A program made the translations under genes and the position numbers. A stretch of 64,000 nt of DNA from Dermanyssus gallinae (lineage: Eukaryota > Arthropoda > Arachnida > Mesostigmata > Dermanyssidae): positions 62,001 to 126,000 of the forward strand of contig QVRM01006829.1 of assembly GCA_003439945.1 (NCBI GenBank). The letters are read 5' to 3'. This document shows positions 19,733 through 30,890 of the stretch, piece after piece. The first letter of the stretch is position 1; each line of letters opens with the position of its first letter. The notes under the pieces are model-generated. The model was given only the letters and a program-made list of their open reading frames with translations. It did no database searches and was not told the DNA's origin.

Positions 19733-20711
19733 TATTTTTTTTGAACAAGGTCATTTATTTATTATATACATAATTACAATGGTATGTTGTTTCATACATT
19801 TACAAATATTTGCAAGAAGGATATAGTAATTTAAACCTACTACAGTTACCATTGTGTTGGTAAAAAGTTGCAGCCGGAATAAAATTACTTGTGTTTACCT
19901 CTATGCGAGGGTCACTTTAGGAAGACTAGTGTATCCATTATTGACGAGGTAATAGGTGTGACTTTAAATTCTCCTTGAAGTTATTTAAGGTTTCAAACAA
20001 CGCAAGCTAACCGGAAGAGTGTTCCACTCTCTGACAGCTCGCACGCCAAAAGCTTGGCTGCCCTTGCTGCTTCGATGCATGCGGATCTTCAGTGTGATCG
20101 TGTTAGATGCTCTGGTCTCTCTCGCCCCTCCAAGGCGATCAAGTTCTAGTATCTTCGGCCCAATCCTATGGATATTCTTAAAAATCACTATCAAGGTTAA
20201 ATAGCGCATGGTATTTTCTATATCTAATATATTGTGTTGTTTTCTCTCTCGTTTGGCGGATCCCCGAAACATACGAAGAAAGCGCCCCTGTGCCACACTC
20301 AGTCGCTCCGCCCAACCCTTACTGCAGGCAGTCCAGAATTCCGATCCGTACGTAAGGTGACTCAAGAAAAAGGCGTTGTAGAGCAGCTTGCATGAAGATG
20401 CTCCAATTTGGTTTTTGATGTATCTTGATGAGTTTGTGATGACAGCAAGTCGACGGATAAGGGTCTCTACATGCGCGTTGCCAGAGAGTTTTGCATCGAC
20501 TGTTACACGCAGGACCTTGACACAGTCGCTGGGTTGTATCAGGTGGCCATTTATGATTACAGGTGGCATTCGAGGAATGGCGTTACCCTGTCCGAAGACC
20601 ACCACTTGAGTTTTCTTTGCATTGATAGCAATACGGTTTGCTGCACACCAAGCGTTGAGGGCAGTGACATCCTGCATCATCACCCGGTGTACCTCCTCAC
20701 CAGACTGCCCA
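19733..20711 (-). mobile_element. CR1/jockey-like non-LTR fragment, 5'-truncated
   Basis: Contains the C-terminal RT region, open from 20711 to 19985: LNAWCAANRIAINAKKTQVV; LIRRLAVITNSSRYIKNQIG; LLYNAFFLSHLTYGSEFW; LNIHRIGPKI-type region; end VREWNTLPVSLRCLKP. A 3' UTR follows, ending ATAATAAATAAATGACCTTG plus an A-run (19733-19740 as T on the plus strand). The same 3' end recurs at 34652. It is inserted in 16S-like mitochondrial DNA. Confidence 0.8.
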
Positions 20712-21350
20712 ACATATTTAAAAGCGATTTATTTAAATGTATGATATTAATTGTTTAATATAAATTAATTAATATGATTTAATTACAAAAATGAATAGAT
20801 TAATATAATTAATAATTTTAAAAATAAAATTTGGACAAAATTATATGCAGTTGTTTAACAAAAATATTTTTTAGTTTTAATTAAAATATATTCTGCTCAA
20901 TGAATATATTAAATTGCTGTAGTAATATGACTATGCAAAGGTATTGAAATAGGATTTTAAATGGGTGCTTAGAGAATGGATGAATGTATATTCATTGTTT
21001 TTTTTAATTAAAAATTAATTTAAAAATGATAAAGTTTTTATAAATTAGTGGGACAAGAAGATCCAATGAATCTTGATTATTTCTAAATAAATTTTATTTA
21101 GGAATAATTTATTCGGGGCGATTAAAAAAGAATATCTATCTTTATTTTGAATTTATTTTTTAAATATATGAGAAGATACTCTAGAAATAACAGCGTTATT
21201 ATGTTGGATAGTTCATATTGATAAAATAGTTTGCGACCTCGATGTTGAATTAATGAACCGGCTAGATGAAGTTATTTAGTAAGGTAGATTGTTTCTCTAT
21301 TTAATCATTACATGATTTAAGTTCAGACCGATGAGAATCAGGTTGGTTTC
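20712..21350 (+). other. Nuclear mitochondrial DNA: 16S rRNA 3' part
   Basis: Plus-strand sense 16S. GCGACCTCGATGTTGAATTA (about 21233) and TTACATGATTTAAGTTCAGACC (split around 21307-21330) are universal arthropod 16S landmarks, followed by GAATCAGGTTGGTTTCTAT. It ends abruptly at cox2 sequence in the opposite orientation. Confidence 0.9.
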
Positions 21351-22436
<1,086 letters not shown>

Positions 22437-24000
22437 CTTGAGGAGGTCCATCGAACGGCTGAAAGGATGTCAGAGGGCACGGCCCCAGGACAAGACGGCA
22501 TACCCCCAAAGGCGATCAAATGCCTAATGAATGAGTGCCCATCGGCCTTTAAACGGTCGTAGACGCACTTCTAAGAGAGGGCGGTTTCCAGAAGAATGGA
22601 AGAAGGCCCGTTTGGCTCTTATTCCAAAGCCGTTAAAGGAGCCATGCTCGGCCTCAGTCTACAGGCCCATCTGTCTTCTTGACACAGTTGCCAAGGCCGT
22701 GGAGTCAATACTCGCTAGCAGACTCAATGACGCAATCGAGGAAAAGCAAATCTCGCTCTCAGAGGATCAGTACGGGTTTTGTAAAGGAAGGTCCACGCTC
22801 CAGCCCATCAGCAAGATACTTGCTAAGGCCGAAGAGGAGAGACAGAAAAGCTCCAGAGTTCGCAATCTTTGCCTCATGATATTGCTGGATGTAAATAATG
22901 CGTTTAACAGCGCAAACTGGAGGGTGATCCTGAATGCGGTCGAGAAAAAGGGAGTACCAGCGTACATTTGGCGTATGAAAGCGTTGTATCTGGCCAAACG
23001 AAGCGTGAGCTACGACGGCAGGGAGTACGCGATGACTGCAGGTGTACCACAAGGTTTCGTGCTAGGACCTACGCTATGGAACTTAGCGTACGACGGCGTG
23101 CTAGAGATGAGCAGGCCTCGCGGTGCTGAGCTCGTCGCTTATGCCGACGACCTGGCAATCTTAGTCACCGCAGGGGATGCGGAGCTGTTAGAGGACCGAG
23201 CAAATGACGCCTTAGATGGGGTTAGCCGGTGGATGAAGTCGCACCACCTAATGTTAGCACCGGAAAAGAGCGAGGCGGTATTGCTTATTGGTAGAAAGCA
23301 CTGCCGGGAGCTGGATATCCGTGTGGACGGTCACATGATCCAGATACACAAGCAGGTCAAATACCTGGGTGTTATGCTCGACAGAAACTTGAGCTGTACA
23401 GCCCACATTGATTATGCAACGGCCAAAACGCATCCGGTTGCATGCAAGCTTGCCAGGCTAATGCCAACAACAAAATGGCCCTCGGAGAAAAAGCGCCATC
23501 TTCTAGCATCAGTCGCTGATTCAATTCTGCTCTAAGGGTCAGCAGTGTGGGGACCAGCTGCACTGAAGACCAAGGAGAATAAGAAAAAGCTAAGAAAGGC
23601 GCAGAGAGTGTTGGCCATCAGGGTTGCCAGAGCGTACAGGACGGTGTCTACAGACGCTGTGCTGGTAATTTTCTGCATGATACCTTGGCAAAAACGGATA
23701 GAGGAGAATATCCTCTTATACCGGGACCAGACACTTAGAAAAGAGGATGCAAGAATATAGACTCAGGAAAGCTGGGAGGCTGAGTGGACTGGGGCTAAAC
23801 GAGATGCACCAGGGTCGTGGACGAGGTCAATAATCCCAGATCCCATCAAATGCTACCGATGCGAGTACGCAGAGACGACGTACTACCTAACCCAAGTTCT
23901 CACCGGTCATGACAGCTTCCAGACCTATATGGTGAAGATTGGGAAAACTGAGGTATACATATGTGTCTTGTGCGATGCCGGCGAGACCGACGACGTGGAT
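22437..24000 (+). mobile_element. R1-clade non-LTR fragment, truncated at both ends
   Basis: Begins inside RT (GTAPGQDGIPPKAIKCL) and stops inside the C-terminal Cys motif (CVLCDAGETDDVD), where mitochondrial-like DNA starts. RT motifs are RFPEEWKKARLALIPKP, YRPICLLDTVAKA, LLDVNNAFNSANW, GVPQGFVLGPTLWN and VAYADDLAILV (intact active site). Loss of the 3' end cannot come from normal 5' truncation, so a later rearrangement or deletion removed it. Confidence 0.85.
22531..23996 (+). pseudogene. R1-clade reverse transcriptase, partial
   Basis: 334 codons are open to a TAA at 23533-23535 (SILL stop). The same frame then continues GSAVWGPAALKTKENKKKLR to 23760, where a TAG interrupts, and again to VLTGHDSFQTYM. 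Family-typical RTVSTDAVLV is present. An earlier frameshift or stop cluster near 22555 separates the first RT residues. It is related to, but distinct from, the elements at 13.6 and 34.9 kb. Confidence 0.8.
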
Positions 24001-24358
24001 CTGATAAACTTAATTTTAACATGTTTATTAAATTTTATGGGAGTTTTATGAAAAAAAGATGGGGCTATGTTTTACATTTTATGTTAATTGAATTGGATAA
24101 TACGCATTTTTTTTATAAATTAAGTTATTAACAATAATATAAATTTATTCCCATATAAATATATATATATATTAATTTTAGAAATTTAATTTTAGTTATT
24201 ATAAGTTAACTCCTGCCAAATTCAAAATTTGATGTGCCATTACACTAAAAATTATAAAATTAAAAATAAAAAATATATATTTTTTGCAGAAATTTTATAA
24301 ATAATTTAAAAAAATAAATTACATTTATCCTTTAAATAGAGCCTATCCTTATAAGTTG
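24001..24358 (+). other. Nuclear mitochondrial-like DNA, copy 3, left half
   Basis: Collinear with 11130-11310 over TTTAGTTATTATAAGTTAACT and TTTGATGTG.CATTACAC. It ends GAGCCTATCCTTATAAGTTG, and the last 13 bases are duplicated at 29358-29370 on the other side of the inserted RLE element. Confidence 0.65.
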
Positions 24359-24454
24359 ATAAATATACATAAACATAATTTTATTTGCTTATATCCAAGA
24401 GGCAACAATTGTATCCTTATGAACGTGTACACCAGATAAAATCAAGTGGAAACG

Positions 24455-27145
24455 TCACATATCCTCCAGGTTCGGGCGTGTCCAGTCTAGCAGAGTTCCA
24501 CGCACAGAGGCGGCGTTACCCCGCTGAATGTCCAGCGATAGTCTCTGGTGCAAGTACTCGACAGCTCTATGGTCCCCTGTCGAACGATTGAGCGCCTTGC
24601 CGACACGTTGAATAAGTTTGTGCGTCTTCGGGCCAGGTCCCCCTAATGTCTCAAATGCCAGTGGACGAAAGTCGTGGGGGTAAGTGATACTGGCATACTT
24701 TCTGCACTTGTTCGCTTCCGCCAACATAGACGCGTGTCCAGCATGTTCCGCTCCCGCACTGACCATTGAGGGGGCTAATGAGTCAGTAACGGTTGCATCC
24801 CATACCAGCATGCGACCCATCTCGAAGGACGTTAGTGTCAGCCCGTCCGGTCGCTTCCCATCATTCCTGCAGAGGCCAGGAGGCTCGAGAATGCACGGAA
24901 AGCCGGCCGACCTCAAAGCTCGGCTAAACGTCTCGTTAAGTGCGGCGTGTCGGGCTCGACGACCTGAGCTTAAGGCACAAGAGAGGCCATGATGTGCCTG
25001 TGGCCCCACTTGATCGCCGCATTTACATTGGTGGGGGATTACGAGAGCTGTCCCCAGGCGTAGCCCCGCACTAATCCGAACAGTCTCGTCATCTAATAGA
25101 GTGCCTAACTGAGCACTGGGGAGAGCCTGTAACCAGGCCCCGGCACTTTTTGAGGAGACCGCCCGTAGCCTGGCCTTGTCAGTCATAGTGGGGGCCTGCT
25201 CAAGAAGATGCGCAAACGTCTTCTCCTGCAGTGGGGTCGACCAGCCTTTCTGGGAAAGGGTGTCAGTGGGTATGGCACCGCACAGAGAGGCTAATCTCTC
25301 AAGTAAGCCTGCCAAAGTGTGATCGTATACACTTTGACCTGTATCGTCCAGTAACCGTTTGGCCTTTTCCAATGCCTGGGACATAGACCTGACGATGGCA
25401 GGCCCAGCCAACGCTACTGCGTCTGGCATTCCCAGTCCACCTAAGGATATGGGAAGCAGAGCCTGCAAACCTGCATCGGGTGAGAGGCGTACGTTCAGGA
25501 GCAGTTCCAGTGTTTTCAAGGCCCACTCGTTAAAAGCTCGAAGGTTCTCGATCGAGTCAAAACAATTAGCCCCTCTAAGTAAGTGAGTTATCCGGGCCGC
25601 CGAAAAGCACGATCTCAGTAGGTACATTCCGCGATGAGATCCCAGCGAGGGAAGACGGCTGGCGGCTACTTCAAGCTTTTCTCTCCACGCGTCTAGAGCC
25701 CCAGGTAGCCCCTCTTGGCAAAGAGGAACCCCGAGGAGCTCAATGTCACTCTTCTGGACTACCTTGCAACCGGGAAGGAGATGGCATAGCTCCGATATAT
25801 TCGGCGAGATCATATCCTCGGGGCCCGTGATGTAGACCTCGCATTTCCCAGGGTTTAGGGATAGACCACTCACCCTCTCGAAATCCAGGACTCTGTGGAT
25901 ATCACCGACTACCGTAGCTAGGTCACCTCCAAGCACACCGTCGTCTAGATACCAGGCATTTAGAGGACTTTGTAGGGAGTCGATTAAGTCCTTTACGCAC
26001 AGGCAGAACAGCGGTGGACCTAAAGGGTCTCCTTGTTGGAGGCCCGACTGCGAAGATATAGTCGCGTGTGGCAGAACCAAGTGCGACGGTTGAGCATAAG
26101 CCGCATGTACCTGGTGAAACATTTGCGGGGCATAGCATTTCACCGCGTTTAGCAAGTGGTCTCTTCTGACGCTATTAAAGGCACTCCTAAAATCCAGCTT
26201 CACCAAGACAGTCGGGCTACTGCGGGAGTTTATAAATGCACGAGAGGTATGAATTCCGATCTCCGTCCCGCCAGTAGTTGCAAAACCCAGCTGATGGTGG
26301 CCAATTGCCGATAATATTTCAGCTTTGTTGGCAGCGCACCCTATTTTTGAAGCCAACCTCCGGAGTGTGGACGAGCATGCTATCGGGCGGATAGAGCCGT
26401 CTTTCTTCTTGAGAGCAAATAGTCGTGCCCCAAATATAATAGGTTGAAGGGCTATAGGGGGAGACCCCCACCGAAGAATGTCTACAACCTTTGCCAGTGC
26501 ATCTGCCAGTCTATCGGCGACGGATCCTAAGACAGCGGACAGGAGGTCCTGAAGAAGTCGAGGCCTAAGGAAGTCAAGACCAGCTGCAGAGCTCATAGGA
26601 AATGATTTCACGGCCAAGCGCACTTCGTCGCTAGAGGTAGTGGATGGTAGCATAGTCGGGGGACGAGATGGCAAGCAAAGGTCCGAGGGGGCTTGCGGAT
26701 GTTTGTCTCGAAGAGATTCAAGGCTTTCGGACTGACATATAAATGTATCCGTAGAGCCAATGAGTCTGGCGGCGCCAGTGACGTCCCCTTCGGAGAGCTT
26801 GACTATGGCGCGTCTACAGATCTCATCTTCGGGGTCCCTCCTGGTAGTCGTCCTAGTTTCATGGTGTGCAATGTTCTCAATCCTTAAACCCTGCGAAAAA
26901 TCGCGAAGGTTCTTTTTGATAATCACTGTGAGAGAGCGCGTGTCGTTTCGGATTTGCGGAAGGGCAAGCACCACCGGCGCGAAAGAAAACAGTGAGTGCC
27001 AGGCCTCAATGTCGTTGTTTAAGGCGACTTTCAATAAAAATTTCGTGAGCTCGTCTGCGACGGACGCCCTGACAGCCTTGGGCAACACCCGGACTAGCCT
27101 TGCATGTCGCATGGTATTCTGGATGTGTCCGACCAGTTCCTCCAA
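24455..27145 (-). CDS. RT and restriction-like endonuclease protein (ORF2 main part)
   Basis: An 896-codon frame. Residues about 150-450 are reverse transcriptase: SSAAGLDFLRPRLL, FALKKKDGSIRPIACSSTLR, VKLDFRSAFNSVRRDHLL, SGLQQGDPLGPPLF and the active site NAWYLDDGVLGG. A thumb/connection region follows, then CKCGDQVGPQAHHGLSC (metal-binding Cys/His) near 720. The nuclease core DGKRPDGLTLTSF...LVWDATVTDS lies near 770-800, and the end is QRLSLDIQRGNAASVRGTLL. The protein would nick the target and copy the element RNA there. No APE endonuclease is present. The N-terminal zinc finger lies upstream in another frame. Confidence 0.9.
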   Translation of the reverse strand: MEELVGHIQNTMRHARLVRVLPKAVRASVADELTKFLLKVALNNDIEAWHSLFSFAPVVLALPQIRNDTRSLTVIIKKNLRDFSQGLRIENIAHHETRTTTRRDPEDEICRRAIVKLSEGDVTGAARLIGSTDTFICQSESLESLRDKHPQAPSDLCLPSRPPTMLPSTTSSDEVRLAVKSFPMSSAAGLDFLRPRLLQDLLSAVLGSVADRLADALAKVVDILRWGSPPIALQPIIFGARLFALKKKDGSIRPIACSSTLRRLASKIGCAANKAEILSAIGHHQLGFATTGGTEIGIHTSRAFINSRSSPTVLVKLDFRSAFNSVRRDHLLNAVKCYAPQMFHQVHAAYAQPSHLVLPHATISSQSGLQQGDPLGPPLFCLCVKDLIDSLQSPLNAWYLDDGVLGGDLATVVGDIHRVLDFERVSGLSLNPGKCEVYITGPEDMISPNISELCHLLPGCKVVQKSDIELLGVPLCQEGLPGALDAWREKLEVAASRLPSLGSHRGMYLLRSCFSAARITHLLRGANCFDSIENLRAFNEWALKTLELLLNVRLSPDAGLQALLPISLGGLGMPDAVALAGPAIVRSMSQALEKAKRLLDDTGQSVYDHTLAGLLERLASLCGAIPTDTLSQKGWSTPLQEKTFAHLLEQAPTMTDKARLRAVSSKSAGAWLQALPSAQLGTLLDDETVRISAGLRLGTALVIPHQCKCGDQVGPQAHHGLSCALSSGRRARHAALNETFSRALRSAGFPCILEPPGLCRNDGKRPDGLTLTSFEMGRMLVWDATVTDSLAPSMVSAGAEHAGHASMLAEANKCRKYASITYPHDFRPLAFETLGGPGPKTHKLIQRVGKALNRSTGDHRAVEYLHQRLSLDIQRGNAASVRGTLLDWTRPNLEDM

Positions 27146-27335
27146 GGTGGCCAGTGGTTGGCGCTACTTCTATGCCCCCGACGCCGGGGTGTCTGGCGGA
27201 CATGTGCCTAGAAAGTCCTCTTCTTGTATATATGTTGTTACACACAGGACAAGCGACCCTGTTTAGGTCCTGCTCGGCGTCGCTAGAAACGTTTCGTGGC
27301 ATCGCTAGGTTGCTGGTAGAGCTGCGGTCTTCCAT
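27006..27335 (-). CDS. ORF2 start with C2H2 zinc finger, then frameshift
   Basis: ATG 27335 starts MEDRSSTSNL. The finger CPVCNNIYTRRGLSRHMSARHPG (residues about 30-52) is the kind of N-terminal DNA-binding finger found in R2/R4-type proteins. After the finger the frame runs out, while the neighbouring frame (EELVGHIQNTM, 27145) continues the RT protein. A one-step frameshift between about 27145 and 27190 would join them. The ATG shares its A with the ORF1 stop (TAATG), which suits termination-reinitiation. Confidence 0.8.
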   Translation of the reverse strand: MEDRSSTSNLAMPRNVSSDAEQDLNRVACPVCNNIYTRRGLSRHMSARHPGVGGIEVAPTTGHLGGTGRTHPEYHATCKASPGVAQGCQGVRRRRAHEIFIESRLKQRH

Positions 27336-28903
27336 TATAGGGAAAAGTTATTTAGCTTATCAACTACCGGCAGCAAAGCTAATAACGGCTTTAATGCTTC
27401 GGCAATCGTCGTGAGTGTGGCTGCCAGGTCAGGATTAATACCCTGGAGTACTTTTGCCAGGTCCGACAAGGTGGTTCCGATACTGCCTGGTGGCGTTGCT
27501 CTCTTAACTTTGTGCTTTCGCACCCTCCGTGTCAAAGGCCGCGGTCGAGTGACCGAGCTTACTCTACTATATCTAGGCTTGCGCCGAGGAAGGCGCTGAG
27601 GTCTGGGCAAAAGAACGTGCGGAGCGCTTCCATCTTGAGTCGACGAGATGCCCCGCAAGACTGCAGCGTATGACGGTTTGTCATCCGCGACGCCCCGTGT
27701 AGAGTCTCCCACAGGAACCGGGCACTGCGGTTCTTCTGTGATAACTGCAGATGGATTAACCGTCTGCACTTATCGAAGGGTCCTAGCTTCCATGATAATT
27801 CGGTTCTTCTCACGAAGGTAGGCTAAACGTGGACAAGTGGGGGAACCAGCCGCGTGAGACCCGTTGCAGTTGACACACCTCGAAGGATTAGGACACTCCG
27901 CTGCCAAGTGGTCTGACTTGCCACACTTTTTGCAAGCCCTTCGCAGAGTGCATCTGTCAGCAAAATGACCCGCTCTTTGACAGTTAAAACACAGTTTGGG
28001 CTGGTCTGGTTCAAGTATCACCGGGTGAACCTTAAAACCTAAAAAAACGGACGCTGGTGGCTGGCGGTCAAATGTTAAAATCACCTTATTGAGCGGTATT
28101 TTAGCCGCCTGCGTTGAGTGGTAGAGGCGCCGCACAGCGGTAACTCCAGCACTACTTAGCTCGTCTCGTATCTCGTCGTCGGTAAAAGCCACATTTACGC
28201 CTTGGATCCTTGCTTTGAAACTCGTCAAGGCGGGGCAAACAGCCGATACGGAAACTCCACCAAGAACTGTCAGTTGCAACAGACTTTTAGCGGCTTCCAC
28301 ACTGCTGACCCACACGAGAATTCCGCCGTTCCCCCTTGATATCTTGCTGCCCGGTGAGATGGTGTATATTTCTTTGAAGAGACGTAGCATCGAGCCTTCC
28401 GCAAAGTCACTGGGACTTGAATTGTCCGGGCAGTTCTTGCGAATAATAACCTTGAAGGTATTGAGAGATCCCGATGAAATGTCGCTCTTGAGTTTTTCTA
28501 GTTGGCGCTGCTCGCGAGAAATTGCACTCTTCACTCTGCGTGAGATCACCACGGAAAAGCCATCTTCAGGGTGAGTCTCTGGCTGTCCGTCGTTCCCGGC
28601 CTCGGTAAGCGAACACTTTCTCCGTTTGGTGCCAAAGGCAGTATTACTTCTAGGGGAAGCGTCTGGCGCGGCTGCCAACCCGGCGACACCCGAAAACAAT
28701 TCATCACCACATTTCGACGCATCCATCGTTGCGCTAGAGCTCGAGTGAGCTACTTGTTCAGCAGAAGTTGGCACGCTACATGACACGGTGTTACCGGCCA
28801 CACGCGAATTGCACCGCAGCCTAGATATATCTAGGCTATCCGGGGGTTTCCTCCGATTGGCCTCGTCCGACATCGCAGCACGACTGCGAGTGACGAAAAC
28901 CAA
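27335..28903 (-). pseudogene. Gag-like ORF1 of the RLE element, one in-frame stop
   Basis: One frame of 522 codons, interrupted by TAA at 27770-27772. The start may be ATG 28903 or MSDEANRR at 28873. Residues 95-160 are charged (FSVVISRRVKSAISREQRQLEKL). The middle is an RRM-like repeat region (VNVAFTDDEIRDELSSAGV). Three knuckles follow: CFNCQRAGHFADRC, CKKCGKSDHLAAEC and CVNCNGSHAAGSPTC. After the stop come a Pro/Arg-rich basic part and a hydrophobic helix ending VVDKLNNFSL. The stop could be a mutation or a boundary between two proteins, since the next codon is GTG and not ATG. It is a nucleic-acid chaperone by analogy. Confidence 0.8.
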
Positions 28904-29357
28904 AAAAAAAAAAGATCAAAAAAAAAAAAAGCCTCTACTTGGGTATCGAACTCGATCCCGTTAAGTGGTAGTCGAGGGCACTGCCAATAGGCCAACAGAC
29001 CAGTTGGCTCTCGTGACTTCTAAACTACCACGTCTTCCGCTGCAACAATGTGTAGACCTGCGATGACTCTAGCAAATCGAACTCGGTCAGCTGGAGGCTC
29101 AGAGAAATTCGATTCCTCAGAGACGCAACCACACTGTCTCCGAGTGTGCACTATGCACCCGTCGACCACTCAGTACACGCACAATCGTTGATGCAATTAT
29201 CACTGCAAACGTTGAAGTCAAAACTCAGAAAACAATCTATTTTACTGGAGCCAACAGAAACACGACCACACTCTGCCGAATCGAACGGCAAAAAAATAAA
29301 TATACATATTTATTCATTGTAATTAATCACCGACGGTGGGAACATGACAATTGGGGC
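28904..29357 (-). promoter_or_regulatory. 5' leader of copy C with tRNA-like A and B boxes
   Basis: On the minus strand, TGTTGGCCTATTGGC (28997-28983) resembles a tRNA A box. GAGTTCGATACCC (28953-28941) resembles a B box (GGTTCGANTCC). The spacing is about 30-40 bases as in tRNA genes. Two T-runs (28930-28920 and 28914-28903) follow directly before ORF1, placed like a polymerase III terminator. The acceptor stem is not closed, so it is not a tRNA gene. It may be a relic of a SINE-like unit or an internal promoter. Confidence 0.5.
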
Positions 29358-29370
29358 TCCTTATAAGTTG

Positions 29371-30030
29371 TAATAGTAATTACATATATGTAATAATAAA
29401 TTTGTTAAATTTATTATAGACTTTTTTTTATTAATAAGTTTATTGTCCATACTATAAATCCATAATTATAGGAGAAAATATTATAATTCGTTAACATAAT
29501 GATAGAATCCTAGAGAAGAAGAGAAAAATAAATAAAGAATTATATAACTCTCTAGGAGTAATAATTATAATACGTTATTGTAAGATGAGTAACGACAAAT
29601 TAAACTTTCTTCTTAGTATTCCCATAATTATGATAAGAACGGGGTTATGATGCAAACATTTAATTATCTCTAAATCGGATAAATTTAATTTTACCATGTT
29701 TATTTAATTTTATGAAAGTTTTATGAAAAAAGAGTTTAATTTAAATTAATTAATTTATAAATGTAATTATAAAAATAAGTTTTATAAATATAAATCATTT
29801 TTACAAAACATACTTTAATAATTTTTATTATTAGAAAATAAAATTTTTAATTTTGAAATTATTAAGTTATTTATTGAATTATTTTATTTAATATAGTGCC
29901 AGCAATTGCGGTTATTCTATTAAATAATATAATAATTTCAATTTACTATAATTGATATGTAATAAGATAATTATATAGGATTTAAGGTGAAATTTGATTT
30001 TATATAAAAAAATTATATAATATATAATAG
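29371..30030 (+). other. Nuclear mitochondrial DNA, copy 3, right half with 12S start
   Basis: Continues the block broken by copy C. It contains the uninterrupted Tc1 target (ATAAATATAAATCATTTTTAC near 29783). At 29896 it reads GTGCCAGCAATTGCGGTTA, an unambiguous 12S rRNA core motif in sense orientation. It breaks at 30030 at RLE copy D. Confidence 0.85.
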
Positions 30031-30812
30031 ACCTTCTTGGCGCACCGGTTCTGCCCTCTGCGTTGCCGGGACAACTCGACCCCTTGATGGACAGATTGTG
30101 GGCGATGCAGGAACGTCTTCCGCTTGTTGGAGCCCACCAGGGACTCTACCTGCTTCGCTCGTCGTTCTCCGCGTGCCGCATCGTACATATTTTACGGTCC
30201 ATAGACTGCTCAGGCGATTTGAACTATCTTTACCAACCATTAGACGACCAGGTTGGTGGAGGCCCTACAGACGGTGCTGAGTCTAAACTTACGACCACGA
30301 GAGGTGAGCCAGGCGGCCCTCCCCACGTCCATGGGCGGCCTTGGTCTCCCCTCGGCTCGATCCTTGACGGGCTCGGCCGTGGCTGCCTCGATGCATGCTA
30401 CGTCGGAAAATGTCCAGCGCCTGCTCCCGCCGGCGGCCCAGGCAATGTTCGAGGCGGCTCGTGACGATATAGCGACTGGACTTCAAGCTTCATCGCCTGG
30501 TCCCGATAGACTAGCCTGCCAGAGGGCCTGGGCCGAGAAGGCCCACGAAGCTTCGCTTAATTCGCTGCTTGAAGAATGCGGGGATGACCAGGACAAGGCA
30601 TGCCTTCTAGCTGTCGCTCGCCCAGGGGCAAGCGACTGGTTGCATGCACTACTCGCTGACTCACTGGGTACCCGCCTTGATGACCAATCCACCCGGATAT
30701 GCGTTGGCCTGAGATTGGGGGCTGATTTGGTTGAGCCACACAGATGCTCTTGTGGCGAGCCCGTCGGGCGACTCGCCAGACACGGCCTGACTTGCAACGC
30801 CGTGATGCCGCG
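30031..30812 (+). mobile_element. RLE-type retrotransposon, family 1, truncated and internally deleted (copy D)
   Basis: Starts at LLGAPVLPSALPGQLD (RT end) and runs in step with copy A. A one-base insertion near 30253 shifts the frame. The Cys-His motif begins (CSCGEPVGRLARHGL), but the nuclease domain is deleted. Sequence jumps from CTGACTTG to CAACGCCGTGA, which in copy A lies in the 3' UTR. It ends with the same atattcttctaaattataataaa tail. It splits mitochondrial 12S DNA. Confidence 0.8.
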
Positions 30813-30858
30813 ATGATATATTCTTCTAAATTATAATAAAACTATATGCAATAATAAT

Positions 30859-30890
<32 letters not shown>

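Larger units (their letters stand above)
24346..29370 (-). mobile_element. Full-length two-ORF RLE retrotransposon with 13-bp TSD (copy C, family 2)
   Basis: The element covers 24359-29357 (about 5.0 kb, minus strand) between copies of TCCTTATAAGTTG at 24346-24358 and 29358-29370. The flanks join to give the mitochondrial-like sequence seen uninterrupted near 11310. Order on the minus strand: 454-base leader with tRNA-like boxes, ORF1 (gag-like, CCHC), ORF2 (C2H2 finger, RT, Cys-His motif, nuclease) and a short AT-rich 3' end. ORF1 and ORF2 overlap by one base (TAATG). One in-frame stop in ORF1 and one frameshift in ORF2 are the only clear lesions. Confidence 0.88.

Noticed and set aside
28931..29000. 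A tRNA gene on the minus strand
   Set aside because: A and B boxes are present, but the 5' side does not pair with the 3' acceptor side, so no cloverleaf closes.
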